The notes: generated by a model from the sequence alone, not told the origin. A stretch of DNA of 64,000 nt from Haliclona indistincta (GCA_964017065.1 OZ024788.1:12604845-12668844); one strand, 5' to 3'. Counted from the stretch's first letter, positions 11,829 through 23,105 are shown. Program-made: numbers and translations.

Positions 11829-12236
11829 ATGCCGAAGACGCGCAAACAGACGGCCGCTGATCGCGGTCGCCCTAATCCAATCGTACCACCTCCACGAGGC
11901 CGCGGTCGTGGCCACACCGCTACTTTCCAGCCAGGGCGCGGTCTAGCCACTGCTGTCCAAGCAACAAGCGGTCAGGCTACACGAGTCTCCCCGGAACTTC
12001 CGTCGACTGGAGGAAGACGAGGTCGTGGACGCGGACGTGGAGCTCCCTCATCATCTGGCTTGTGCGTACAGGAGCCTGGTCATGATTTTGGCGCTGGCGA
12101 CTCGACTCCTCCTGGCGAAGAAGCAATTTAATCTCAATGGACCGCCTGCTGGAGGTTGTGTGGGCAGAAATACGAGCTCACCAACAACTACCCCCACATG
12201 CCCCTCCCCCTCCAGCTATTCTGCCTACCAGTTCAG
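11829..12236 (+). pseudogene. DIRS gag, N-terminal part
   Basis: Starts at an ATG followed by a basic N-terminus (MPKTRKQTAADRGRPNP) and Arg-Gly-rich runs (GRGRGRG), consistent with a nucleic-acid-binding capsid-like protein. The frame stops near 12131. A neighbouring frame from ATG 12136 continues with MDRLLEVVWAEIRAHQQLPP and a proline-rich segment. This second frame ends at a candidate splice donor at 12236/12237. Function is inferred from position and composition. Confidence 0.55.
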
Positions 12237-13026
12237 GTCAGGTCACTTACATACTTACTCATACACTTACGTGTACATTTGTTTTTTCTTGCATGATTAA
12301 TTAATGCCTCCCCTTTAAGGGTGGATTGCCCTAACATCAGGATTACTAATATTTTGGTTTCTACTGTTTGTTGAAGGCCTGCTCAGTCACACTGATCACC
12401 CAAGAAAGTCGCCATTCGTCTTGTGGGCGTAGCAAGCTCAACCCAATGACGAAAAAGCACGTATCTTTCCTAGGCATGCCACACCCACACAAAATGTCAG
12501 ACATAAACTTTGGTACACAAGGAAGAAACGTATGTTTGGGATTTTGCAAAAAGGTCTCTGTCTGTAAGTTACAGAGGGGCGAATATTTAATGAGAAAACA
12601 CGATTTCGGCAAAAATCCCCTACCAGCAAGAGCGATGGAAGAAGATACATCTCCTTTTGCCAGAGCACCAAAAAAATGCCACCTGACGCCCTCCCGCCCT
12701 CCCCACAACCCACCCACCCCTATGTGGGTCTCTCGTGATTGCCGAGTACGAAATAATTTTGTTCCAAATACGGCGAGTGCTATTGGAGTGTGGGTACACC
12801 CATTTTCCTTGTAAAACGGGCAAGTAATAGCCATGACACTGTAGACTATATTGAGCAAAGGGCAGCAAGAAAGAATAGTTCGGGTTGGTTTTCCTGGCTT
12901 AAGTCGAGCACTATCGTGAGGGCTTTCTGTTTTCTGTATCATATCACACTACCATTAATCTACGTCAATCACTCTGATAACGTCATTCACTCCGATAACA
13001 CCTATTAACCACCCATGTATACCCAG
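12237..13026. other. Intron-like insertion in DIRS gag
   Basis: The gag frame ends at 12236 (tcag) and resumes at 13027 after 'acccag'. Removing the 790 bases between GT (12237) and AG (13026) joins ...LPTSSG to PLSQFGTM in the same frame. The interior has no recognisable protein. It may be a true intron, an intron-forming insertion or a fortuitous junction beside an inserted element. Confidence 0.4.
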
Positions 13027-14007
13027 GGCCTCTATCTCAATTTGGTACGATGCCTCCAGCCTCATCCCTACTTTCACTCCCGGTGTCGAGTGGTATTAAT
13101 TCTACCATATTTACAATCTGGGCCACTGGTGCACTACCGACTACCTCGACTGGTGTATGAACTCCCATATCTGCCGTCGGCTATGGACACCACCCACTAG
13201 TTGTCCCTCCCCTATACTAGCCTCTCATCCAGGGTTATCCCTTTCACCAGCCTCGGCCCCTATCCCATAGCTTCTCGTCCAGCGCATCCATGCAGGATAG
13301 TTTATAGAGATGAGGGACCTCTTAGTCGACAACATTGGCCTCATAAACCAACTGACATCACTTCACGGCACTGTCTCCCTCACACCGACCACTATCAACC
13401 GCACCAGGTTGAGAGAGGTCCCATCATTGATATCATGGATATATTGCTTCAATGCGTACGCAGCAGTCCGCCATCTGACCCTAATACACGTAGTATGTTG
13501 GCTTATTCTCGCCTACTCATATGCGAGGCACTTTGCCACGGCGGGTCCGGTTTGATGGAATACGATCGCGTTTTTCGCCGTCAACTCGCTATCAACCCTA
13601 CTATGCCATGGAACACTCTAGAACCCAGTTTGCAAGCAGCAACGATTTTGGGACAGCGGAACTCTACTGGTATGTTCTGCTCTATCTGTCAAGAATGTGA
13701 CCACTCTGCGAACCAGTGTGCTCTTGCACCACTGCAACAGCAAGTTCGTAGCTACATCGGTGGCGAGCCCTCTATGCCATCCCCAAGCCGCCCTCCAAGA
13801 TGCCCTGAGTCATTGGCTAGAATCTGTGTCAGCTGGAACAAAGGACTCTGTACAGTCTCAGGTTGCTCTTACCGTCATATTTGCGCAGGCTGCCACTGTG
13901 ATCATAAAGCCCGTGTCTGCCCAGAGCTTCCACTTACCTCTGAGTACAAACAGCTTACACAGACTCCTGCCTCATCTGGAATCATAACCCCACCAGCTCA
14001 GCGGTGA
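13027..14007 (+). pseudogene. DIRS gag, C-terminal part with zinc-binding region
   Basis: After a proline/serine-rich lead with stops, the frame 13201-14007 encodes a conserved DIRS gag-like region (EYDRVFRRQLAINPTMPW) and two Cys/His-rich segments, CSICQECDHSANQC and CVSWNKGLCTVSGCSYRHIC. These resemble the nucleocapsid end of DIRS gag. Frame changes between 13027 and 13310 show decay. Confidence 0.65.
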
Positions 14008-14227
14008 CAATTCATTCCTCCATTATCATTTACTTATGATACGATATCATATTTTGTTGAGTTGTTACTTGTCCAGTATCATCATTTTTTGGTTATAAGA
14101 CTAAATAAAGTGCCTTTGCCCATTAAAGTACCTCAGTTACTCAGTAGTTTTACCACCAACTGCATGTGTATACCATCATTCTTATGCATCCTTCATAGGC
14201 CACCTAGTCTCACAAGTCCTACAGCTG

Positions 14228-15974
14228 ATGGGTGTTAGTGATGGTCGCTACCGCTATATACAGGATCTAATAGCTCTGGAATCTTGGACTAACCTATCGC
14301 CCAACAGCTGTATCTGTGGACCATTCCCACTGAGTGTTGATCGCCTTGCCCCCTATCTCGCACGTCATCCATACCCCCGTTTTGCTCAGTATGTGGCTCA
14401 TGGCTTAGCTAACGGTTTTCACATTGGATTCTCAAGATCTAGTTCACTGAAATCGGTGTCCCACAACCATCCATCTTCGAATGACAGACCAATGGTTATT
14501 ACCAACCAGATACATGAAGAGCTATCTAGGTCGTCTGTCAGGACCTATACCCCAACCTTTGGCTAAGTATGCTCAGGTTAGCCCCATTGGTCTGGTCCCA
14601 AAACCTCACAGTGAGAAGTATCGTCTAATATTTGATCTTTCCTCTCCCAGAGGCCGTAGTGTCAATGACAGCATTTCACCACTTAACAGTTCACTTCAGT
14701 CGACGATGCCATTGCTATCATAACTCAGATTGGGCGGGGTACTCGGCTGGTGAAACTGGACATGTCCAATGCATATCGGGTTGTCCCAATTCACCCAGAC
14801 GACCAACCTTTGCTGGGCATTCGGTGGCAAGGTAATACTTTCCTTGATAGAGCTCTACCCTTCGGCTTGCGCTCTTCACCCAAGATCTTCAATGCTCTTG
14901 CAGATTTTCTGGCATGGATTCTCTACTGTGTGGATGTCCCACTTGTGATACACTATCTCGACAATTTTTTAGCCTTCATCCTCCAGGAGACTAATCTTGT
15001 AACAGATCCAAAGTCGAGGCTATATTCAGCTATGTTGGTGCCCCACTAGCACACCACAAGTCAGAGGGACCTGCGTCGTCTCTAACCTTTCTTGGAATTG
15101 GGATAGACACTGTCCATTTCCAACTGAGTCTTCCCGCCGATAAACTTCAACGACTTCAGACCTTGCTTCGGCAATGGCTACCACACAGAGCATGTACAAG
15201 AAAGGAGTTAGATTCTCTTATAGGACATTTGTCACATGCAGCCACGGTCATTAGGCCTGGACGCATCTTCCTCCGTTCACTATTCTCTCTTATGTCACGT
15301 GAGTCCAACCCATCTCACTTCGTCCGCCTCAATGTGGAAGTACGAGCAGATATTGCATGATGGCAGTGCCTGTTACAACACTGGAATGGTCGCTCATTTT
15401 CCCCCCATTGGCTCCAACCTTTGTTGTGTACTCAGACGCATCTGGCTCTTTTGGTTGTGGGGCATTCAGCCAGAAACAGAATACTTGGTTTCAACTGGAA
15501 TGGCCAGAAACTTGGAGTACAATAGGAATCGCTGCTAAGGAAATTTTGCCCATTGTAATAGCAGCTGCATTTTGGGGACCTGGCTGGAGTGGAGAACATA
15601 TACACTTCAGTTCAAACAACGAGGCAGTAGTCACCACAATCCAACGACGTCATGCAAGGCATCCGCTTCTAACTAATCTCCTACGCTGTCTTTTCTTCTA
15701 TGCTTCCTATTATCATTTTCATTTTTCTTCATCCCATATCCCTGGTGTACGCAATACTACTGCTGATGCTATATCACGTAACTACCATGATATGTTATCT
15801 TTTCTCCTTCCACAGGCCAGCCGAACGGCGATCATCGATGCAGTTCTCCAGTTTCTTCTGTCTCTCCCACTCTGGGGATCACCCAGCTGGATCGAGCTGT
15901 TCACTCACTCGCTAACTCAAGTCTCTCCCCCTCAACCATTAGCAGCTACAACTCAGGTGTCAACCGCTACTTAG
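14228..15974 (+). pseudogene. DIRS reverse transcriptase-RNase H
   Basis: Successive frames give SPIGLVPKPHSEKYRLIFDL, then LVKLDMSNAYRVVPIHPDD, then ALPFGLRSSPKIFNALAD, then HYLDNFLAFI, the order of RT motifs. The catalytic YxDD box reads YLDN, so a key aspartate is lost. RNase H follows from ~15420 (VYSDASGSFGCGAF, AAKEILPIVIAA, and HIPGVRNTTADAISR at the end). At least three frame changes and one stop are needed to read it through. Catalytically dead. Confidence 0.85.
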
Positions 15975-16863
15975 CTTTTTGCACCATGTATAACTTATTA
16001 GCATTTGCCCTTAGTGAATTAACATTGTGTCGTTTCGTTGCATTCCTCGTCCAAGAAGGACTTGCATATAGCTCTGTTCGTCAATATATCTTTGTGCACT
16101 ACTTCACCGTCAACTGCTTGACGGCAGACCTGACCCCACATTAAATTCTTGCTCACGTCTTCATTATGTACTTCGTGGCTGCCACTGCTCTCTTCCTTCT
16201 TCTGCTCGACCTCAATGTCTACCTATTTCTCCATATATTTTATGGCTTCTGTACTGCTATTGGTCAAGGCATTCGCATAATCACGATTCCATATGTGTGT
16301 GGGCTGCATGCTGTGTAGGATTCTTCGGGTTCCTCCGATCGGGAGAATTCACCTGCGACTCATGGACGACATATCATCCATCAATGTTGTCCCTTTGTGA
16401 TGTTGCTATTGATGATAAGTCAAACCCATCGATAGTGCATATCATGCTCAGACACAGCAAAACTGACGTTTTTGGTGCCGGAGTAACCCTAAATCTGGGC
16501 AAAACGGACGACATCATATGCCCTGTTATATCCCTACTGAATTACCTAGCCATTAGACCTCCAACCTCTGGGCCTCTTTTCCTTTTGAAATCTGGCAACC
16601 CACTATCTCGTTCGTTCTTAGTCTCTTCTCTCCGCACTGCTCTGACATCATTTGATATCGATGTGTCCCGCTACAATGGTCATAGCTTCCGTATCGGCGC
16701 TGCCACAGCTGCGGCTCAAGCGAACGTTCCCAACTCCACAATCAAGTCACTGGGTCGCTGGAAATCGTCAGGTTTCTCTATAGATACATTTGTCCACCAG
16801 TCGTCACAATTGCAGCCAACTCTGTACGTCTCCTACTGCATCAGACCTAATGTCACATCATAA
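15915..16863 (+). pseudogene. DIRS tyrosine recombinase
   Basis: The N-terminal SAM-like part starts near 15915 in broken frames (SLSPSTISSYNSGVNRYL, then LTLCRFVAFLVQEGLAYSSV). The catalytic part runs from 16297: the arginine in FGFLRSGEF, then the box HSFRIGAATAA, then GRWKSSG. The expected catalytic tyrosine context (FLYRYI) is present only in another frame, from about 16773, showing a frameshift just before it. It would normally integrate the circular DIRS DNA. This copy cannot be functional as read. Confidence 0.8.
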
Positions 16864-17016
16864 TTTTGATTGTTACATCATTTACAATTTTGTTTTTGTA
16901 CTGCACCCTTCACTCCTAATGTCTTGTTGTTTTATTATTTTTAGTTACTTCATGTTTGATATCGATGTTCACATGATTCCTATCACACGTGTTTGGGAGT
17001 GTTGGTGTTGCACACC

Positions 17017-18117
17017 CAGTGGCGTAACTACGGTAGGGCAGGGGGGGCAGTTGCCCCCCCGCTTTTGAAGAACCGGAAGCATATTAATAACAGAACTTAG
17101 CTTCTAGAAGTCCTCCTGACCACTCAGCAGTACAGCATACGTTGCGCGCCATCTTTGTTATGGGCTTTTAGTAGCGATGTCAGATGAAATTTTTCGCTTT
17201 TTGTAGTCTGCTTATCTTAGTCACTGCTTGAACAAGGATGCAAAGAGCTTTCAAACAAACCTTATTTCGTCAAAATCGGTGCTGTTTGAACCAAGCTACC
17301 TTGATCAAAAGTTAAAATATTTTTCTACCGTATTATTCTATTGCATCCAATTATAGAGCGTGGTCCATTGCGTGCCTTCAATTCCGTTCTATTCCGTTCT
17401 AAAAGTCAGCGCAAAAATTCATCGTGCAATAGATTCAAACTAATAACACAATGGATTGATAGTTTGATATGTTCTTACTTAGTACACCAAGCTTCATTAA
17501 TAACGCAGCTTTTTGTATGAAGATACAGCTTGCGGAAAAATTAATGCAGTATTTCATGAATTTTGAAAAAATCGGGAAGAGGAAGCTGACACAAAATATA
17601 TTTGGAGATGGTGATGTACATGATAATATTGGTGCCTCGGATTTCCTTAAGGTTCAGACAGTCCTCAAAATATGTTTCACAGCCAATCTTGAAAGCGCTA
17701 AAGAGCTGCAAACTCCGGAAGTTGTACAACGTCAACTTCAATTACACTCTGTGAACGTGTAGACAAACCTCAGCTGCAAAATCACCACAGAAGAGAGTCT
17801 AACCATAAACACTATGGATGGATAGCTTGATGTGTCCTTGTTTTGTATACCAAGACTCGTTAAGATTGCAGTTTCTCGTATGAAGTTACAGCTTGCGGAA
17901 AAAACGGACCGTCCGGGTCTCAAATACACATATACTACGAGGACCGATGAAAATTGAAAAATTTCAGACCCTTCTGACATCGCTACTTTTAGCGAATCAA
18001 AGTGTCAAAATGACGTCATCTCATGAATATTAATTATATTTTGTGTTTGACAGCGCACGCATTTTCTACTTTCCTATGGCTTGCCCCTCCGCTTCGTCAA
18101 TCCTAGTTATGTCCCTG
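17017..18117. mobile_element. Non-autonomous TIR element beginning CAGTGGCG
   Basis: Left end CAGTGGCGTAACTACGG; right end, reverse-complemented, CAGGGACATAACTAGG. ACACC flanks both ends (17012-17016 and 18118-18122), a candidate 5-bp target duplication. The interior has small ORFs without recognisable domains. The TIR style resembles hAT-like elements, though those usually give 8-bp duplications. A second element with similar ends lies at 43316-44208. Confidence 0.65.
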
Positions 18118-18582
18118 ACACCAGTGGGATCGTAGGTATAAACCAACGTAACACTCCCGGGCACTCCACAATCCAACCATAACTACCACTTAGTATCTAA
18201 GACTATGTACATCTGTGTAACGATCTGTTACAGTATCCACAAGTCTGTGGATGTTAGTACTTTGGGGCTGGCTAATGAAAAGTATATACAAATAGCAGTA
18301 GTTTTTTTGAGTGCAAAATCTAGCCCAGATCATGGAGAATGTGGGAAAATGTGTTTTCTGAGTGTCCTGAAGCCGTAAAATTTTCAAATTTTCCTGCCGG
18401 TCATTTTGTTTTCTTTAAATGTTGTGAAATTTCCATGGAAGCCATAGAAATACCAGGCGCCAATACATTTAATGCAGGGGGCGTGCCAAAAACCAGTGGA
18501 TTTTTGACGGTTATTTGTATTATTCCATTTAGTTTGATTTCGGAATAATTATTAAATTTTTAGCACTTTTGGATAAAGTTAT

Positions 18583-18606
18583 TAGGGAGGCACGGTAGTG
18601 CCTCCC
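18583..18606. repeat. Short hairpin AGGGAGGCACGG
   Basis: A 12-base near-perfect inverted repeat. The next segment is shared with 1650-1700, so it probably belongs to a dispersed element. Nothing else was recognised between 18123 and 19350. Confidence 0.45.
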
Positions 18607-19349
18607 TATGTAGGGTTGAACGGGAAAACAAGATGGCGGCTACATACAATGTATTAGCGTTCAAACGCTGATATTTCGCCTGGTGATGAATTGTATATGT
18701 CAAAAGACACTTAAATCTGCTCTCTGGCGTTGCCCCATCTTACAGTAGCAAGGAGATCGCTCGAAATTGTTACTAAACTGACGAACCTGGAAACGGTGAA
18801 AATCGAGTTTCGTCATCTTCGTTTTCTTCTTCTTTCTTCAGCGCGCCTAGCGCCTTTACGCGAGCAATGCCGAGACCTAAACACCCATGAACAGTCATGA
18901 AATTCTCCTGGCAGGTGCCTTTTGAACTTTGTTTTTAGCGAAACGGCGATATAAATTCAGCGATTTCTTGATCGTGATCCATTGTCAGCTAAGTGTTAGA
19001 CGCCATTATTGTGATTGCGCAATACGCATGTCACCAAGCAGTGGTTAGCGCACGTGACCAGGCACTAGCTTGAGTATCGCCGCACCGTATGGATCACGGA
19101 GAACATATTATTTGTCTGGAGTCTTCGAAGAACGGTAAGCTTGTATAGGATCACCATTCTGCGCTTGCCAGATAATTTCAACCGCCATACAGGTCTACAA
19201 GCAAGTGTGGGCGGGGTTCGTATGCACTGCATGCATGCATGCATAGGAGAGCTGATATAACAATTATTTTTAGGTACGAGTTCAAAAATTTCTTAATAAT
19301 AAAGAAAAGCCATCAGCAACAGGACAACTAAACCAATGGTGGAAACAAA

Positions 19350-20419
19350 GACAGCTCTACGGTGGCCTTAAAGGTCGGCTCTCGCGACTCATGCCCTCGT
19401 CCCTCACGAACGTTCTCTCCTCCCTCAGGAATGTTCTCTCATCCCTCAGGAATGTTCTCTCCTCCCTCACGAATGTTCTCTCGTCCCTCACGAATGTTCT
19501 CTCACGAACGTTTCTCGAAAGTTATTAAGGCGAGTAGATTAAGGGATACCATGCCTACCACGAGCAAGTAGGAATGGTTGCCTGAAAACTAAAACACTTG
19601 TAGCATCGCGTGTGTGGATTTGGCTGGACAAAGCATTGCTTATCCAGTCAGAGCCAAGACTGCACTTTGTCGTTTGCAAAAGCGATGGCTCGACTTGTTA
19701 CCATAGTACAACGAGCAGCTTCATTGACTAAAAAAGTCAAAATCTTGTTGTGGGCATTCTATAGCACGACTAGACTTGGCATGCAGCTAGACAGCTTAGT
19801 TATCTAGAGATAATCGGATCCATTTATCGATATCAGGTTTTAATTGCAGAGTTATGTTTACGCACATACTCGAAAAGCTTGTCAAGGCTAATTCTCGAGT
19901 GTATGCGTAAACATAACCCGGCAACTGAAGCTGATATCGAAAAATGGATCCGATTATCCCTACATAACTAAGCTGTCTAGCTGCATGCCAAGTCTAGTCG
20001 TGCTATAGAATGCCCACAATGAGATTTCGACTTTTTTAGTCGACGAAGCTGCTCGTTGCACTATGGTAACGAGTTGAGTCGTCGCATTTGCAAACGACAA
20101 AGTGCAGTCTTGGCTCTGACTGGATAAGCAATGCTTTGTCCAGCCAAATCCACACACGCGATGCTACAAGTGTTTTATTTTTCAGGCAACCATTCCTACT
20201 TGCTCGTGGTAGGCGTGGTATCCCTTAACTTTAATACTCGCCTTAATAACTTTCGAGAAACGTTCGTGAGAGAACATTCGTGAGGGACGAGAGAACATTC
20301 GTGAGGGAGGAGAGAACATTCCTGAGGGATGAGAGAACATTCGTGAGGGAGGAGAGAACGTTCGTGAGGGACGAGGGCATGAGTCGCGAGAGCCGACCTT
20401 TAGGGCCACCGTACAGCTC
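19350..20419. mobile_element. Large foldback element
   Basis: Two arms of ~500 bases are reverse complements around a centre near 19885. The arms carry tandem 'gaatgttctctc.tccctca' words and a segment with 'gctggacaaagcattgctta'. One arm recurs alone at 42585-43015. The 65-107-codon ORFs are mirrored between arms and not conserved proteins. Confidence 0.85.
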
Positions 20420-20473
20420 AGTACGTACATGATATTGAACTGCACTTCACTGAAAAAGAAAAAGGGACACAAA

Positions 20474-20863
20474 CAAGAAAATAAAAAGATTTCTATTGAA
20501 ATCAAAAGGATGTAGGGTTGTGAAATCTACCACTGGTCCACAATGTAAACTAACAAGGAACAAGCATGGAATGGTAACACGATTGACTTGCTAACAGACC
20601 ATAGATCCCTACATCAGTGGCTGTACATAAGATCAATATTTTGTCACAAGCTGAATGCACGTTAGGTGTCAGTCAACAGCAACTAGCTGAACTAGCTATA
20701 GCCAACCACAGCAGCCACTGATGTAGGGATCTATGGTCTGTTAGCAAGTCAATCGTGTTACCATTCCATGCTTATTCCTTGTTAGTTTACATTGTGGACC
20801 AGTGGTAGATTTCACAACCCTACATCCTTTTGATTTCGATAGAAATCTTTTTAATTTTCTTGT
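20474..20863. mobile_element. Second foldback element
   Basis: Arms of ~150 bases (outer end CAAGAAAATAAAAAGATTT, inner segment CCATAGATCCCTACATCAG) flank a ~110-base centre. A diverged solo arm is at 5095-5336. It lies ~55 bases from the 19350-20419 foldback. Confidence 0.85.
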
Positions 20864-21550
20864 GGTGTCTGAAGTATGTATGGTGCAAAATTCTGAACTT
20901 AATCTACACCATTGGCATGTATTGTGTATAGTACTGTGAGCCCCGTCCTCACCTCTGCTCATAATGATATTCACAATGCGTGGGTGAAAGGATACCCGCC
21001 ACCTTAACTATTTTTGTTATCAGTTGATTGTGCAATGAATGAAGCGATTTGCCTAATATAGCTTGCCTAATAAACGCACACAGCACGTACAAAAGACTGC
21101 TAAACTCTAGAAACTATCGTTCTAACTGTTCATTGGAGTCCAAGGTCAGCCATTGCCATGAGTAATGCAAAGCGGAATTTGTGGGTGTGGCAGCCGGGTG
21201 ACGGCACGTGTTTTCGAGCAAGAAGAAATGCTCGTGCTGCAGGAACTTGTCTTCGGTCATCAACCACTGTTTTTCAAAAATATCTGCGTCAGTATATTGT
21301 TGCCATGTAGCTGTAGTATAAATGCCTTAGACAATCATCGGCAACTACGGGATTTAGAGCGCCTTGCCAACCAAAATAGATGCCCTTGCGCTCGATATTA
21401 CACATTTTCTTGCTGGCTAGGATAATTATAATGCTTTCTGAATAATCGTAAAATGAAATATTATAATAATTATGGAGAAATAGTTATAAGCTGCTTAGTA
21501 TAATGCAATTGGTTTTTGGTTACATGTAGAATTAATTATACCAACGAAAA
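20864..21550. other. Intergenic, 3' side of the NYN gene
   Basis: No exon recognised. The A/T-rich part 21420-21550 would be the 3' untranslated region of the minus-strand NYN gene. Confidence 0.4.
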
Positions 21551-22774
21551 TTAATTATTACAATTCTGTTGAAAGCTATTTAGCTTACCTTCTGTCTCAG
21601 TCCTTTTGTGACTTTCATTCTCCTTTGGTTCTCCTTCGACTGAATCTGCTCCTCTGGTATTTTGTCTCGGTGCTAGGATACGAGGGCAATTGTCTTCAAA
21701 ATGACCATTCATACCACAGCTACAACAGAGGGCATCTTCTTCTCCATGAGCATAGCCACACATTCCCTTAGGTTTGTAACACTCAAAGTAGGTACAAGGT
21801 TTAACCTTCTTATATGGCTTCCCTACTCCTCCATTGCTCTTGAAGAACTCCTTTTCTTCGTCAGTATGCCAATTATTACAGTTTGTACCAAAGTGACAAC
21901 ACATTTTTCCTGGACAACGCGGATATTCGGTACCTTCCTTTTCATAGTATTCGACATTCTTCACACCTTCATTTCCAGGATATTTGGTTAATTGTCCCAG
22001 AAAGACATCAACGTCAAAGCATTCTCCACTTGGATCATTCGGAAAGACTAGAATTAGATGATCCGGCTTCTTTTCATAGAACTGAAATGGCCATCGGGAA
22101 ATTTTTTCTAGCATTTCACAGAACTCCAATTGATCTGAGAAAGAATGACGCAAGGCTACCTTGGTATTAGAAAAGGAAGAATTGGGATCGAATTTCCAAC
22201 GGATGAAAGTGACTTCATCGATACATTCATCAAGATTTTTCACTAGCAAGTTGTCTGTCTCATTTGCTAAATCTTTCAGGCATTTCGCCAGAGCATGGCT
22301 CCAGCTGTAGATTTCAATGTTCCAGCCCCTTTCAAGTGCTCTTTTGATTCCAAGGTGAAAGCAAGAATCACCTGAAACGACAACAATTGTTGACAGTTCT
22401 TTGGGTGGAGTCTCATTCGCCTTTCGATAGATGCTTTCATTTACGTCTGCGGCACTTTGCATTTTCGCCTCCCAGTTGGGCCAGGTGTTGACATCTACTG
22501 GCGCCTGCTTTAATCCAAATACTACACCTCCTGCAACAGGTCGCGATTGAGTTATGATGTCGGTTAACTTCTCCATACTGATGCGAATGCGTGGATCTTC
22601 TTCTGTTTTAAACCACGCCTTTTTTGCAGCAAGCTGTTTCGCACTACGCCATATGTTAGAATTGTCGATGTAGATCCATATCGGCTTTTTGTCAGATCTT
22701 GTTTCTGCATCGTCATATGTAGACGCCGCTTCCTGAGTGGTAACAACTGACTCATCGTGCTCGAGAGACGCCAT
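21551..22774 (-). CDS. NYN-domain putative RNase with CCCH and CCHC zinc fingers
   Basis: An intact 407-aa frame with no visible intron. Residues ~31-165 look like a NYN (PIN-like) nuclease domain: IYIDNSNIW with Asp37, VVVSGDSCFHLG with Asp136, then GWNIEIYSW. The C-terminal third carries a CCCH-type finger at ~287-303 (CCHFGTNCNNWH), a second at 327-343 (CTYFECYKPKGMCGYAH) and a CCHC knuckle at 350-363. This suggests an RNA-binding endoribonuclease, acting on single-stranded or structured RNA; the substrate is unknown. The central region (170-280) is unassigned. The start codon lies in the left arm of a palindrome. The single-exon structure may indicate retroposition or a transposon origin. 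The domain call is firm; the biological role is inference. Confidence 0.8.
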   Translation of the reverse strand: MASLEHDESVVTTQEAASTYDDAETRSDKKPIWIYIDNSNIWRSAKQLAAKKAWFKTEEDPRIRISMEKLTDIITQSRPVAGGVVFGLKQAPVDVNTWPNWEAKMQSAADVNESIYRKANETPPKELSTIVVVSGDSCFHLGIKRALERGWNIEIYSWSHALAKCLKDLANETDNLLVKNLDECIDEVTFIRWKFDPNSSFSNTKVALRHSFSDQLEFCEMLEKISRWPFQFYEKKPDHLILVFPNDPSGECFDVDVFLGQLTKYPGNEGVKNVEYYEKEGTEYPRCPGKMCCHFGTNCNNWHTDEEKEFFKSNGGVGKPYKKVKPCTYFECYKPKGMCGYAHGEEDALCCSCGMNGHFEDNCPRILAPRQNTRGADSVEGEPKENESHKRTETEGKLNSFQQNCNN

Positions 22775-22962
22775 TCAGCTGCTCTAACGGTACTGCAAAA
22801 AAATACGCTCTCTAATCCATACGCCCCTTGTATCTTAACGCGCGCGCGCGCATTGTTAGCTCTAATAGAGCTAACAATGCGCGCGCGCGCGCGTTAAGAT
22901 ACAAGGGGCGTATGGATTAGAGGGCGTATTTTTTGCAGTATGGTTAGAGCAGCTGAATGGCG
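22769..22962. repeat. Palindrome containing the NYN start codon
   Basis: The ~97-base arms are reverse complements with few mismatches, from GCCATTCAGCTGCTC on the left to its complement on the right. The centre is at ~22865 next to (GC)n runs. Each arm ends in ATGGCG on its outward strand. Confidence 0.9.
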
Positions 22963-22983
22963 TGGTTTAAAACAGAAGAAACA
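22957..22983 (+). pseudogene. Inverted fragment of the NYN gene 5' end
   Basis: Reading outward from the palindrome on the plus strand gives MAWFKTEE. MA matches NYN residues 1-2 and WFKTEE matches residues 54-59, at near-identical nucleotides. The fragment is an inverted duplicate of the gene start with residues 3-53 deleted. It is interrupted after GAAGAA by another inverted-repeat element. Confidence 0.75.
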
Positions 22984-23105
22984 TTCACCAAAGTCTGCTT
23001 TTTATATGTACAGCATACTCGCAGCATACTGTATAACGGGATTTTTATTTTGGCGCCCAGCACACGTATTACTGTAATATAAAAAGCAGACTTTGGTGAA
23101 TGTTT
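22980..23105. repeat. MITE inserted in the inverted NYN fragment
   Basis: Left arm ACATTCACCAAAGTCTGC, right arm its complement, with A/T-rich spacers and a TTTTGGCGCC core. Related in style to 39682-39883. Confidence 0.75.

Larger units (their letters stand above)
11640..18180 (+). mobile_element. Decayed DIRS-type retroelement (tyrosine recombinase)
   Basis: Gag-like, reverse transcriptase-RNase H and tyrosine recombinase segments lie in that order on the plus strand, which is diagnostic of the DIRS order of retroelements. Frames are interrupted by indels and stops. The ends are not resolved: no clean inverted terminal repeats were found, and the right flank is split by a nested TIR element at 17017-18117. 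It is very unlikely to be autonomous. Confidence 0.8.

Noticed and set aside
13201..16863. Host tyrosine recombinase or reverse transcriptase gene
   Set aside because: Gag, RT-RNase H and recombinase lie together in DIRS order with multiple frameshifts, so this is a decayed retroelement.
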